Shown: positions 53,542 through 62,127, counted from the first letter of the stretch. The stretch is 64,000 nt of DNA from Aggregatibacter kilianii (GCF_003130255.1 NZ_NRCN01000001.1:1970001-2034000), one strand, 5' to 3'. Notes: generated by a model not told the origin, from the sequence alone. A program made the numbers and translations.

Positions 53542-54208
53542 AAACAAGCCGATAATAAGACCATGCCCGCAGTGCGGCAGAAATTATCAGTATCGACGGG
53601 CAAGCGGTCGCACTTTTGAGCTTTGTGAATATTGCCGTAATCTCGATTGTGTGGTTTGTGGGCAAAAAGTGCCGCCGGAACGTGGGCGGAAAAATACTTG
53701 TTGTGCGGAGTGTGAAAAATTGAAGATACACAATATCCAAAATGCGCACTACGCTAAGCGGATAGCCGAAGACCCTGAGTTAAATAAACGCAACCACGCC
53801 AAGGCCCGCGAAAACCGAAAAGCAGACCCCGAACGAATGCACGAACATTTGGAAGCGCAAAGGGAAAGGCATTATAGACGTGCGAAAGATCCAAAATATC
53901 AAGCCACACGGAAAGTTTATCAGGCTCAAAGATGGCAGGATAAAAAAGACGAGATACAGGCTCAACGGCGCGAATTTTGGGATAGTTTAAGCGATATTGA
54001 GAAAGCGGAGCGACTTGAGCGCAATCAAGCGATACAGCGCAAGCACAAAGCCAAAAAGCGGGAGTTATTGAAATTAGATCCGCAAAAGTGGGCGGAATAT
54101 CAAGAGTATCAACGCACAAAGCGGCGTGAACATAGACAGAGAAAGGCACTTAATGAATTAATGACCGGCACAAAGGAGTTATTGAATGTTACCAACAAAG
54201 ACAAATAG
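53531..54208 (+). CDS. Zinc-ribbon, Lys/Arg-rich coiled-coil cargo protein
   Basis: 225 aa from the ATG at 53531. The N-terminus contains several Cys pairs (CPQCGRNY, CEYCRNLDC, VVCG, TCCAEC) forming one or two zinc ribbons. Residues 75-220 are very basic and helical with repeated RENRK/AQRR motifs, suggesting nucleic-acid binding. No known family is recognised. It overlaps the next gene by 23 nt. Confidence 0.65.
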   Translation: MGIKNKPIIRPCPQCGRNYQYRRASGRTFELCEYCRNLDCVVCGQKVPPERGRKNTCCAECEKLKIHNIQNAHYAKRIAEDPELNKRNHAKARENRKADPERMHEHLEAQRERHYRRAKDPKYQATRKVYQAQRWQDKKDEIQAQRREFWDSLSDIEKAERLERNQAIQRKHKAKKRELLKLDPQKWAEYQEYQRTKRREHRQRKALNELMTGTKELLNVTNKDK

Positions 54209-54803
54209 TTTTGATATTGTCGCCGTTAAAAGCATGACAATCCAAGATTTAAAGGCAGAATTAGCAAAAACGCTTACCGTTACGGCGGAATACCTTATGT
54301 ATATTGCGGCAATATGGCGGGAGTTAGAATCACGCGGTGAGGATTTAAGTGAGTTACGACACGGCATGATGACTTATATCCCGTTAATCGCAACAAATCA
54401 ACTGGACGCACGCCTTGTCGTTAATTATGCCGGTCAGAAAACACTCTTATCAAGTATGGCAAAATTACCGTTAAAAGAGCAACAAAAGCTAGCAGAAAAA
54501 GGCACTTTGGATGTTGTTATTTTGGGTGATGATAATCAACAGCTAATCAAAGAGGTTAAAATATCCGACCTCACGGCGGCTCAAGTTTATCAAACCATAG
54601 GAGAGGGCAAAATAAAGACGCCGGAACAGCAGTATCAAATCTTGCTAGTCCGTAATAAAGTGCGGTCAAAATCAAAGCCGAAAAAGACTTACCGACTAAC
54701 GCAAAATTTAAAAATAGATGGTAAAAATTTAGTGATCGCCGGAAAACATGCAGTACCCATTGAGATTTTGAAAAAATATTTAGAGGATAACAATGAGCTA
54801 TAG
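54186..54803 (+). CDS. Hypothetical helical cargo protein (DUF3102-like N-terminus possible)
   Basis: 205 aa. The N-terminus SMTIQDLKAELAKTLTVTAEYLMYIAAIWRELESRGEDLSELRHGMMTYIPLIATNQLDARLVVNYAG is helical and resembles proteins with plasmid or phage DNA-binding roles; the central part has conserved hydrophobic stretches. No motif fixes a function. An uptake signal lies near 54658. The ATG lies inside the preceding gene and the stop inside the following gene. Confidence 0.62.
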   Translation: MLPTKTNSFDIVAVKSMTIQDLKAELAKTLTVTAEYLMYIAAIWRELESRGEDLSELRHGMMTYIPLIATNQLDARLVVNYAGQKTLLSSMAKLPLKEQQKLAEKGTLDVVILGDDNQQLIKEVKISDLTAAQVYQTIGEGKIKTPEQQYQILLVRNKVRSKSKPKKTYRLTQNLKIDGKNLVIAGKHAVPIEILKKYLEDNNEL

Positions 54804-54990
54804 CAAGTTAAGCAGCACCAGGAAAAAGACTATCAGTGTTAATGCTAATAAATATACCAAGGATAACTATAAACAGATACTTTTACGACTAAAACCAGAT
54901 GTGGCAGATATGTTCGATTCAATCTGCAAGGCGGAAAAATTATCGCGAGCGGAAATGTTAAAAAAACTCCTAGAAACTTATTCAATATAA
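54793..54990 (+). CDS. Ribbon-helix-helix-like small protein
   Basis: 65 aa. The tail ILLRLKPDVADMFDSICKAEKLSRAEMLKKLLETYSI matches the strand-helix-helix pattern of CopG/Arc-type DNA binders. It overlaps the previous gene by 11 nt, with AGAGGATAAC upstream. Such a protein at the end of an operon is often its autoregulator or an antitoxin. A strong terminator follows. Confidence 0.72.
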   Translation: MSYSKLSSTRKKTISVNANKYTKDNYKQILLRLKPDVADMFDSICKAEKLSRAEMLKKLLETYSI

Positions 54991-55000
54991 CAAAACAAAG

Positions 55001-55030
55001 ACAGCAGGGTTAATTCCTGCTGTTTTTGTT
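55001..55030 (+). terminator. Terminator of the right-end cargo operon
   Basis: ACAGCAGG and CCTGCTGT form an eight-pair stem followed by TTTTGTTT. It is the last element before the prophage end. Confidence 0.88.
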
Positions 55031-55217
55031 TATGTGTGTTGGCGAGCGTGGGTAAAATTTAGCAGTTAATGATAGGTGTTTAATTTCAGATTTGATGTAG
55101 CGTTACCTATTAAAATTGTAAACATCACGTTTTTTTGTAACTTCGTTTCAGTATGCGTAAAAATATTTTATCTGATTTATTGCGCTGATTAGAGATAAAT
55201 TATCGCGCGCGGCATCA
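55031..55217. other. Right-end region of the prophage
   Basis: 187 bp with no gene; AT-rich. Contains the inward transposase-type motif (55175-55186) and ends in GCATCA. Additional transposase sites are probable but not clearly resolved. Confidence 0.6.
55175..55186. promoter_or_regulatory. Putative terminal transposase-binding motif, right end
   Basis: On the minus strand AGCGCAATAAAT begins 32 nt from the right end, the same spacing as the left-end motif. Confidence 0.6.
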
Positions 55218-55223
55218 GAATTT
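55218..55223. repeat. Target-site duplication, right copy
   Basis: GAATTT directly after the prophage, identical to 14701-14706. Confidence 0.85.
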
Positions 55224-55256
55224 GAAGAAAAACTGGCGGCGTATTTTAATCGGTAA
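55218..55256 (+). pseudogene. ulaB: 3' remnant of ulaB beyond the prophage
   Basis: Encodes EFEEKLAAYFNR and a stop; the first two residues duplicate those before the prophage. It has no start and cannot be translated alone. It shows that the prophage cut an intact ulaB. The sequence TATTTTAATCGGTAA at its end is repeated at 55261-55275. Confidence 0.85.
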
Positions 55257-55275
55257 TTCCTATTTTAATCGGTAA
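55242..55275. repeat. Short tandem duplication after ulaB
   Basis: TATTTTAATCGGTAA occurs at 55242-55256 and 55261-55275, separated by TTCC. Replication slippage is the simple explanation. Confidence 0.85.
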
Positions 55276-55291
55276 TGAAAGGAGCATAGCG

Positions 55292-56653
55292 ATGGACTCT
55301 ATACTTTTCTTTATTTTAGATATTCTCAAAGTCCCTTCTGTATTGGTCGGTTTGATTGCTTTGGTCGGGTTGTTAGTACAGAAAAAACCGTTTCCTGAAG
55401 TGGTAAAAGGTACGATTAAAACCATTCTTGGTTTTATTGTATTGGGTGGTGGTGCAGGCGTGTTGGTCGGTTCGTTGACGCCTCTGGGCGGTATGTTTGA
55501 ACATGGTTTCAACGTGCAAGGCATTATTCCGAACAATGAAGCGATCGTATCTATGGCGGTGGAAAAATACGGCACGGCGACCGCACTTATCATGGCTTTC
55601 GGTATGGTGGCGAATATTTTGGTGGCGCGTTTTACCCGTTTGAAATTTATTTTCTTAACCGGTCACCACACCTTTTATATGGCCTGTATGATTGCGGTGA
55701 TTTTAACCGTTGCCGGCTTAGAAGGCGTGGAATTAATTTTCACGGGCTCCGTGGCTCTCGGTTTGGTGATGGCGTTTTTCCCGGCGCTTGCGCATTTTTA
55801 TATGAAGAAAATCACCGGTAGCAACGATGTGGGCTTTGGGCATTTTGGCACTTTAGGTTATGTGCTTTCCGGCGCCATTGGTCAGGTTGTGGGCAAAGGC
55901 TCTAAATCTACAGAAGAAATGGACTTACCAAAAAATTTGAGTTTCCTGCGTGACAGTTCTATTTCGATTTCGCTAACCATGATGGTGATTTATTTTATTC
56001 TTGCCATTGCTTCCGGTAGCGAATATGTCACAACGCAATTCAGTAATGGACAACATTATTTGGTGTATGCCGGTATTCAAGCCATTACTTTTGCGGCGGG
56101 TGTGTTCATTATTTTGCAAGGGGTGCGTTTGATTTTGGCGGAAATCGTGCCGGCGTTTACCGGGATTTCCGAGAAATTAGTACCGGATGCCAAACCGGCA
56201 TTGGACTGTCCAATCGTCTTCCCGTATGCGCCGAATGCAGTGCTTGTCGGTTTTCTGTCCAGTTTTGTGGGCGGCATTGTCGGCCTTGCATTGTTAAATC
56301 AATTAAACTGGGTGTTAATTTTACCCGGTGTCGTACCGCACTTTTTCTGTGGCGCAACGGCGGGCGTATTTGGTAATGCAACGGGCGGTCGTCGTGGGGC
56401 GATTTTAGGCGCCTTTGCGCATGGAGTGTTGATTACCTTCTTGCCGGTATTCTTATTGCCTGTATTAGGCTCTTTAGGTTTCGCCAACACCACCTTCTCC
56501 GATTCTGATTTCGGTGGCATAGGCATCATGTTGGGGTACATGGCGCAATATTTCTCCAAAGAGATGATTTTATTCTCTGTGTTAGGCATTTTCGGCGTGT
56601 TGGTGGCGTATAACTACATTGCGAAGAAACCGACTCACACAGACACAAAATAA
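55292..56653 (+). CDS. ulaA: PTS ascorbate-type IIC permease UlaA
   Basis: 453 aa polytopic membrane protein (about 10 or more helices) of the UlaA/SgaT family. GGGAGVLVGSLTPLGGMFEHGFNVQGIIPNNEA near the N-terminus and LTGHHTFYMACMI plus PHFFCGATAGVFGNATGGRRGAILGAFAHG later on are typical. Works with UlaB and an IIA (not in the window) to import and phosphorylate L-ascorbate or a related sugar acid. GGAGC precedes the ATG. The prophage separates it from its promoter. Confidence 0.9.
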   Translation: MDSILFFILDILKVPSVLVGLIALVGLLVQKKPFPEVVKGTIKTILGFIVLGGGAGVLVGSLTPLGGMFEHGFNVQGIIPNNEAIVSMAVEKYGTATALIMAFGMVANILVARFTRLKFIFLTGHHTFYMACMIAVILTVAGLEGVELIFTGSVALGLVMAFFPALAHFYMKKITGSNDVGFGHFGTLGYVLSGAIGQVVGKGSKSTEEMDLPKNLSFLRDSSISISLTMMVIYFILAIASGSEYVTTQFSNGQHYLVYAGIQAITFAAGVFIILQGVRLILAEIVPAFTGISEKLVPDAKPALDCPIVFPYAPNAVLVGFLSSFVGGIVGLALLNQLNWVLILPGVVPHFFCGATAGVFGNATGGRRGAILGAFAHGVLITFLPVFLLPVLGSLGFANTTFSDSDFGGIGIMLGYMAQYFSKEMILFSVLGIFGVLVAYNYIAKKPTHTDTK

Positions 56654-56663
56654 GGTGGAAAAG

Positions 56664-57488
56664 ATGGATACGGCAGAACTTCAACGGTTTGCTCAGAAAA
56701 TTCGTCTTAACACATTAAAATCGCTGGTGCATTTAGGCTTTGGCCACTTCGGTGGCAGCCTTTCCATTGTGGAAACCCTTGCCGTGCTGTACGGCAAGGT
56801 TATGCGCCTGAAACCGGAAGATCCCCACTGGGAAGAACGCGATTATTTTGTGTTATCCAAAGGTCACGCGGGGCCTGCTTTGTATGCCACCCTTGCTTTA
56901 AAAGGCTATTTTCCTCTCGAGCAACTTTTTACTTTAAATACCGACCGCACTTCTTTGCCAAGCCACCCTGATCGCTTGAAAACACCGGGCGTGGATGCTA
57001 CCACAGGATCTTTGGGGCAGGGCATTTCCATCGCGGCGGGCATTGCCCTTTCTCATCAATTACGCGGTAAATTGAATCGCACGTTTTGTATTGTCGGCGA
57101 TGGTGAATTAAATGAAGGGCAGTGCTGGGAAGCCTTTCAGTTTATCGCTCACCGTAATTTGACGAATTTGTGCGTGATTGTAGATTACAACAAATTGCAA
57201 TTAGACGGCTGCCTGGTGGACATCATCAATCCATTCAGTTTGCAGGAGAAATTTGCGGCCTTCGGTTTTGCCGTGGAAACGGTGAAAGGAGATGATATTG
57301 AAACGCTTTGTCGCGTATTTTCCGCCCATTCAAGCCGTCCGTTGGCGGTGATTTTAGATTCTAAAAAAGGCCAGGGCGTGCCTTATATCGAAAATCTTGC
57401 CAACAATCATCATTTGCGTTTAAACGATGAAAGCCGTGCGCAGATTCAGTTAGCAATAGACAAATTGGAGGCGGAATATGGCGATTAA
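56664..57488 (+). CDS. Transketolase N-terminal subunit
   Basis: 274 aa from the ATG at 56664. The TPP-binding motif is GDGELNEGQCWEAFQFIAHRNLTNLCVIVDYNKLQLDG (about 145-182). The His-rich start SLVHLGFGHFGGSLSIVE also matches. It forms, with the next gene, a split transketolase. Such pairs frequently accompany ulaA/ulaB, presumably to process the pentose-phosphate product of ascorbate catabolism. It overlaps the C-terminal subunit by 11 nt. Confidence 0.9.
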   Translation: MDTAELQRFAQKIRLNTLKSLVHLGFGHFGGSLSIVETLAVLYGKVMRLKPEDPHWEERDYFVLSKGHAGPALYATLALKGYFPLEQLFTLNTDRTSLPSHPDRLKTPGVDATTGSLGQGISIAAGIALSHQLRGKLNRTFCIVGDGELNEGQCWEAFQFIAHRNLTNLCVIVDYNKLQLDGCLVDIINPFSLQEKFAAFGFAVETVKGDDIETLCRVFSAHSSRPLAVILDSKKGQGVPYIENLANNHHLRLNDESRAQIQLAIDKLEAEYGD

Positions 57489-58422
57489 GTTAGAGCGCGA
57501 TGCGTTAGAAATGCGCAAAATTTACGCCGATACCTTGCAGGCATGTATGCAGAAAAATCCGTTGGTGATTGAACTAGATGCCGATTTAATGAGCTGCATG
57601 ACCATGGATACCGTGCAGAAAAATCTGCCGAATCAGGTGATTAACTGCGGCATTATGGAGGCCAATGTGGTGGGCATGGCTGCCGGGCTTGCCATTGCCG
57701 GACATATCCCGTTCTTTCATTCCTTCACTTCTTTTGCTAGTCGTCGTTGCTTGGATCAACTGTTTATGTCGGTGGATTATCAACAGGCGAATGTGAAAGT
57801 GATTGCGTCTGATGCTGGCGTCACGGCGGTGTATAACGGCGGCACGCATATGTCTTTTGAAGATATGGGAATCATCCATGGGTTGGCGCATGCCAAGGTG
57901 TTGGAAATTACGGACGGCGCCATGATGAAAAGTCTCGTTCGGCAGCTGGTGGCATTAAAGGGCTTTTATTGGGTGCGCACCATCCGTAAAAGTGCGGTCA
58001 AAATTTATGATGAAAATGAGACGTTCACTATTGGCAAAGCGAAAGTGCTCCGTGAAGGTAAAGATGTCACTTTAATCGCCAACGGCATTATGGTGGCGGA
58101 AGCCTTGAAGGCGGCGGAGATGTTGGCAGAACAAGGCATTCAAGCCACCGTGGTGGATATGTTCACGCTTAAACCATTAGATCAGGCGTGCGTTATTCAA
58201 TGTGCTAAGAATACAGGCAAGATTGTCACTTGCGAGAATCACAGCATTCAAAACGGCTTAGGTTCGGCGGTGGCGGAAGTGTTAGCGGAGCATTGTCCAA
58301 CCCCAATGCGCCGAATTGGCATTAAAGAACGCTACGGACAAGTCGGCTCATTAGACTTTTTGATGAATGAATACGAACTTACGGCAGAACATATTGTACG
58401 GCAGGCGTTGACGTTGTTTTGA
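57478..58422 (+). CDS. Transketolase C-terminal subunit
   Basis: 314 aa: pyrimidine-binding domain (about 1-165; ELDADLMSCMTMD, NCGIMEANVVGMAAGLA, HSFTSFASRRCLDQLF) and C-terminal transketolase domain (about 185-310; VVDMFTLKPLD, TCENHSIQNGLGSAVAEVL). It pairs with the N-terminal subunit to make an active enzyme. Last gene of the interrupted ula operon. An uptake signal is present inside the gene near 57992. Confidence 0.92.
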   Translation: MAIKLERDALEMRKIYADTLQACMQKNPLVIELDADLMSCMTMDTVQKNLPNQVINCGIMEANVVGMAAGLAIAGHIPFFHSFTSFASRRCLDQLFMSVDYQQANVKVIASDAGVTAVYNGGTHMSFEDMGIIHGLAHAKVLEITDGAMMKSLVRQLVALKGFYWVRTIRKSAVKIYDENETFTIGKAKVLREGKDVTLIANGIMVAEALKAAEMLAEQGIQATVVDMFTLKPLDQACVIQCAKNTGKIVTCENHSIQNGLGSAVAEVLAEHCPTPMRRIGIKERYGQVGSLDFLMNEYELTAEHIVRQALTLF

Positions 58423-58522
58423 TTCTGTTATCGTCGTATATTGTTTATATTAAGAAAAAGGCACGCGTCGGGAGACGCGCGCCAGCAGGGGGTTAACGTT
58501 TTTTTAGTCATGATGAAAGAAA

Positions 58523-58552
58523 AAAGTGCGGTGAATTTTCACCGCACTTTTT
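58523..58552. terminator. Inverted uptake-signal terminator
   Basis: AAAGTGCGGTGAA and TTCACCGCACTTT form a 13-bp stem around a TT loop with A and T runs on the two sides. It serves both the transketolase operon and the convergent transporter gene. Confidence 0.85.
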
Positions 58553-58554
58553 CG

Positions 58555-59928
58555 TTAAATCAGGTTGCTAATAAAAATCACCAAAATAATAAACGGCACC
58601 ACAAATTTCACATAGTTAAACCAAACTTTGGTAAAGGTGGAATTAGGTGTTGGGGACAGTTCTTTTTTGGCATCGTCTTTTAACACAAACCCTACGAAAA
58701 TCGCGCAACCAAGCGCAGTGAGCATGAACAGAATGTTTCCACTGACAAAATCGAAGGCATCGAAAATACTTTTACCGAAGAAGGTAACGTCTTTCCATAG
58801 GTTGTCACCGAGAATTGCGGGCACGTTACCTAAGAGGAAGATGCCACTAAGAGTCAAGATAATGGCTTTACTACGGCGCATTCTGAGTTTTTCTTGCAAC
58901 GCGGTGATAAGCACTTCGTAGATCGTAATAGATGTGGTTAAGGCTGCGATAAGTAATAAGCCGAAGAAGATAATCGCAAAGAATTTACCTGCCCATAAAT
59001 GGGAGAATACAATCGGTAGGCTTTGGAACACCAAGGTTGGGCCGGCATTCGGTTCAATACCGAAGGTAAACAATGACGGGAAAATCATAAAGCCCGCCAA
59101 TACGGCGATAATAGTATTAGTGAAACCGGTGATGACGGCGGTTTGAATTAGATTTTCTTCTTTATTTAAATAGCTGGAAAGGGTGATTAGCACGCCAAAA
59201 CCCAGACTTAAGGCGAAGAACACTTGCCCTAACACAAAAACAAATAATTTCGGAGTGATTTTTGAGAAATCCGGCTTGAGGTAGAAAGTGATACCTTCCA
59301 TAGCTCCGGGCAAGGTTACATTGCGGATGACCATGCCGATCAAGAAAATAAACAGCAATGGCATTAGGTATTTCACTGAGCGCTCAATGCCGCCGATAAT
59401 GCCTTTGGCGAGGATAATATAATTGACGAATACGAAAAGGGCAGTGTAAATAACGATCTCAAGAGGGCTGTTGCTGATGTGTAAATCATAGAAATCTTTT
59501 GCGACGTCTTTGGTAATAGGTGTGGAAATATCAAGAGTACCGCTGATGAGGTTTACGATATAGGTAATGACCCAACCACCAAGCACCATGTAGTAGGCCA
59601 TGATTCCGAATGCACCGAGAAGACCCATATAGCCGAGAACTTTCCAATATTTAGAAATACCTTTGCCTTTATCTAAGATTTTATCGCCGAAGGCATCAAT
59701 GGAGTTGACCCGTAAACGGCGGCCGATAACATTTTCCACTAAAATCATAGGAATGCCGATGATAATCATGGCAATACAAAATAATAATACATAGGCACCA
59801 CCACCGTTTTCTCCTACTAAATAAGGGAAGCGCCAAGTTGCGCCGAAACCCACGGTTGCGCCGGCAACGGTAAGCACATAAGTTAAACGACTGGACCACG
59901 TTTGTCGTTCCGGTTTTTTTGTTGTCAT
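58555..59928 (-). CDS. Sodium-dependent transporter of the NSS (SNF) family
   Basis: 457 aa with about 12 transmembrane helices. TYVLTVAGATVGFGATWRFPYLVGENGGGAYVLLF is the NSS family TM1 signature carrying the Na+ and substrate site. Later VLITLSSYLN and a conserved TSSITIYEV-like segment also fit. It probably carries an amino acid or related zwitterion with Na+; the substrate is not evident. A GGAAAA site precedes the ATG. It is transcribed with nth upstream (24-nt gap). Confidence 0.88.
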   Translation of the reverse strand: MTTKKPERQTWSSRLTYVLTVAGATVGFGATWRFPYLVGENGGGAYVLLFCIAMIIIGIPMILVENVIGRRLRVNSIDAFGDKILDKGKGISKYWKVLGYMGLLGAFGIMAYYMVLGGWVITYIVNLISGTLDISTPITKDVAKDFYDLHISNSPLEIVIYTALFVFVNYIILAKGIIGGIERSVKYLMPLLFIFLIGMVIRNVTLPGAMEGITFYLKPDFSKITPKLFVFVLGQVFFALSLGFGVLITLSSYLNKEENLIQTAVITGFTNTIIAVLAGFMIFPSLFTFGIEPNAGPTLVFQSLPIVFSHLWAGKFFAIIFFGLLLIAALTTSITIYEVLITALQEKLRMRRSKAIILTLSGIFLLGNVPAILGDNLWKDVTFFGKSIFDAFDFVSGNILFMLTALGCAIFVGFVLKDDAKKELSPTPNSTFTKVWFNYVKFVVPFIILVIFISNLI

Positions 59929-59952
59929 AAGTTTTCCTGTATTTCTTAAATT

Positions 59953-60588
59953 TTAATAGTCGGTTTTTTCTTTATATTCGCAAAAATCTTCAATCATGCA
60001 CGCACCGCAACGAGGTTTGCGTGCCACACAAGTGTATCGCCCATGTAAAATTAACCAGTGGTGTACATCCACTTTAAATTCGGCAGGAACGACTTTAATC
60101 AATTTTTCTTCTACCTTCACCACATCTTTGCCGGGAGCAAAGCCGGTGCGGTTACATACGCGAAAAATATGAGTATCCACGGCGATAGTCGGGTGTCCGA
60201 ATGCGGTGTTTAACACCACATTGGCCGTTTTTCTACCCACCCCCGCGAGGGCTTCCAAGGCGGCGCGATCTTCCGGCACTTCGCCATTGTGTTTTTCAAT
60301 TAAATCACGGCAGGTTTTGATGATATTTTCGGCTTTGCTGTTAAATAGGCCGATAGTTTTGATGTATTCCTTTAAGCCATCTACGCCCAATGCCAAAATC
60401 GCTTGTGGCGTATTGGCGACAGGAAACAGCTTATCCGTCACTTTATTCACACCTTTATCGGTAGCTTGCGCCGATAAAATCACTGCAATTAATAATTCAA
60501 AGGGCGAGCTGAAATTCAGTTCTGTTGTTGGGTGCGGATTGGCGGCACGCAGACGTTTTAGAATCTCAATTCTTTTTTCTTTATTCAT
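59953..60588 (-). CDS. nth: Endonuclease III
   Basis: 211 aa from the ATG at 60588 with GAAGGAAAA upstream; the frame continues to 60636 but the extra part lies in the palindromic leader. Helix-hairpin-helix LAGVGRKTANVVLNTAFG holds the catalytic Lys (about 120); AVDTHIFRV holds the catalytic Asp (about 138). The C-terminal CVARKPRCGACMIEDFC is the [4Fe-4S] loop (C-X6-C-X2-C-X5-C). DNA glycosylase/AP lyase for oxidised pyrimidines. It follows rsxE as in many gamma-proteobacteria. Confidence 0.94.
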   Translation of the reverse strand: MNKEKRIEILKRLRAANPHPTTELNFSSPFELLIAVILSAQATDKGVNKVTDKLFPVANTPQAILALGVDGLKEYIKTIGLFNSKAENIIKTCRDLIEKHNGEVPEDRAALEALAGVGRKTANVVLNTAFGHPTIAVDTHIFRVCNRTGFAPGKDVVKVEEKLIKVVPAEFKVDVHHWLILHGRYTCVARKPRCGACMIEDFCEYKEKTDY

Positions 60589-60799
60589 ACTTTTCCTTCT
60601 ACTTTTTTGCTTGTGCAAAAAAGTAGCAAAAAACACACCCCAAGCTAATTTGCTTGTCTGAGCTTGGTTAGAATTTTCTTTACGGAAAATTTAGAACTCG
60701 TAACTAGGTTGCTCAAACAAGCTAAATTTTCCTAAAAATTCTCAGTCGCTCAGGCAAATTAGATGGGGACGAATTATCTGAGCATTATTTATTTTTAAA
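60589..60799. repeat. Palindrome-rich spacer between rsxE and nth
   Basis: CTACTTTTTTGC (60599-60610) and GCAAAAAAGTAG (60615-60626) form a perfect 12-bp stem with TTGT loop, next to the nth ribosome site. Further inverted segments lie at 60646-60663 with 60748-60761 (TAATTTGC ... GCAAATTA). It may be a repeated intergenic element. No gene is seen. Confidence 0.6.
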
Positions 60800-61516
60800 C
60801 TACTTTTTTGTATCTATGATGTTTTTTAAGGCTAATAACAATGCCAGTCCAATAAACGCTCCTGGTGGAAGAATGGCAAGTAGCAGATTACTGTCGTTAT
60901 GGAAAAACTCAATTCGCATAAATGCAGCCCAATTGCCTAGCAGATTTTCAATGCCGTCAAACAGGGTGCCGTTACCGATAATTTCACGGATACCGCCGAG
61001 GGCAACTAAGCCAAGCAACATGCCTAACCCCATAGAGAAGCCGTCAAATGCGGAATGGGAAATACTGTTTTTGGAGGCAAAGGCTTCCGCGCGACCAATA
61101 ACGATACAGTTAGTGACGATAAGCGGAATAAAAATACCGAGCGATTGATAAAGCTGATAGGTATAGGCGTTCATCAATAATTGCACCACGGTCACGGTGG
61201 TCGCAATGATCATGACATAAATCGGAATCCGAATTTCGTTTGGTATATGTTTACGGAAAATGGATACCACCGTATTTGTACAGGTTAGCACCAGCATGGT
61301 GGCCAAGCCTAAACCAAGGGCATTAGTGGCGGTGTTAGACACGGCAAGTAACGGGCACAAGCCAAGAAGTTGCACCACCGTGGAGTTGTTGGTCCAAATG
61401 CCTTGAACGAAAATGGTTTTCCAAATACTTTTTTCATTTGAAATATTTACCGCACTTTTATTTTCGGTAGATTGACCATCTGCGGTTACTTCTGTGATGT
61501 CGTTTACTTTATCCAT
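60800..61516 (-). CDS. rsxE: Electron transport complex subunit RsxE
   Basis: 238 aa with about six transmembrane helices. [38 protein letters not shown] is the typical RsxE/RnfE start, and [34 protein letters not shown] the conserved mid-loop. Part of the Rnf-type membrane ion-pumping ferredoxin/NADH redox complex that keeps SoxR reduced in E. coli. The start shares a base with the rsxG stop. A hydrophilic extension of about 25 residues at the N-terminus contains an uptake signal (61448-61456). Confidence 0.92.
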   Translation of the reverse strand: MDKVNDITEVTADGQSTENKSAVNISNEKSIWKTIFVQGIWTNNSTVVQLLGLCPLLAVSNTATNALGLGLATMLVLTCTNTVVSIFRKHIPNEIRIPIYVMIIATTVTVVQLLMNAYTYQLYQSLGIFIPLIVTNCIVIGRAEAFASKNSISHSAFDGFSMGLGMLLGLVALGGIREIIGNGTLFDGIENLLGNWAAFMRIEFFHNDSNLLLAILPPGAFIGLALLLALKNIIDTKK

Positions 61517-62127
61517 TATTCTTTCTCTTTCGGCAAATTACCCAACATAGCAAGTGCTGAACGTCTCACTTGGTTTACCACGGCGCGCGGGGTGATTGTT
61601 GCACCGGTGAATTGGTCGAACTTGCCGCCGTCTTTCTTCACTGCCCATTCCGTTAAATTATCTTGCTTAATTACTTGATGATCAAAACCTAAAATCCAGT
61701 CGGAAATGCGGGTTTCGATTTTATCACCCAAGCCCGGCGTTTCATGGTGCTCCGTAATGCGCACACCGAGCACTTTGCCGTCCGGTTTCATGCCCACTAA
61801 AATACGAATATCGCCGGAATAGCCGTCATGTGCCACGCTTTCAAAGGCATAAGCGGTGATATCGCCGTCTTTTTTCGCCATACAGATTTTTTGAATATCC
61901 ACGTTTTGCAATGCCTCGGTTTTCGGGACATAGCAATCTTGGGTTAAATCGTTAGTAAAATAGTCCTGCGGAATGACTTGCAATAACAGTTCACGCTGTT
62001 GTGCGATCATAACTTGTTCGATTTTATCTTTGGTTAAGAAATAAACGCCGCTGGAAATTGCCGTGCAACAAAATGCCACGAACGCCAACAACATACCGGA
62101 TCTTGAGGTGATTTTTATGGTTTGCAT
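61516..62127 (-). CDS. rsxG: Electron transport complex subunit RsxG
   Basis: 203 aa from the ATG at 62127 with AAGGA upstream (the frame goes back to 62181 within rsxD). One N-terminal transmembrane segment, then a periplasmic FMN-binding domain. The FMN is covalently attached to Thr in GATITP, seen here as [12 protein letters not shown] (about 174-185). Rnf complex component. Overlaps rsxE. Confidence 0.92.
   Translation of the reverse strand: MQTIKITSRSGMLLAFVAFCCTAISSGVYFLTKDKIEQVMIAQQRELLLQVIPQDYFTNDLTQDCYVPKTEALQNVDIQKICMAKKDGDITAYAFESVAHDGYSGDIRILVGMKPDGKVLGVRITEHHETPGLGDKIETRISDWILGFDHQVIKQDNLTEWAVKKDGGKFDQFTGATITPRAVVNQVRRSALAMLGNLPKEKE

Larger units (their letters stand above)
14707..55217. 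mobile_element. Transposable Mu/B3-like siphophage prophage (40.5 kb)
   Basis: The boundaries are set by three agreeing signs: ends TGAT...ATCA, a motif AGCG-N2-ATAAAT-type beginning exactly 32 nt from each end, and GAATTT on both flanks with ulaB restored across the junction. Contents: MuA-type DDE transposase, MuB, Gam, GemA, Mor, repressor, lysis cassette, Mu-type head genes, siphophage-type tail genes, methylase and cargo. All essential modules appear intact, so it may be inducible. Unlike Mu, the transposition operon is read leftward, away from the repressor, and no tail sheath or baseplate wedge genes are seen. Confidence 0.93.
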
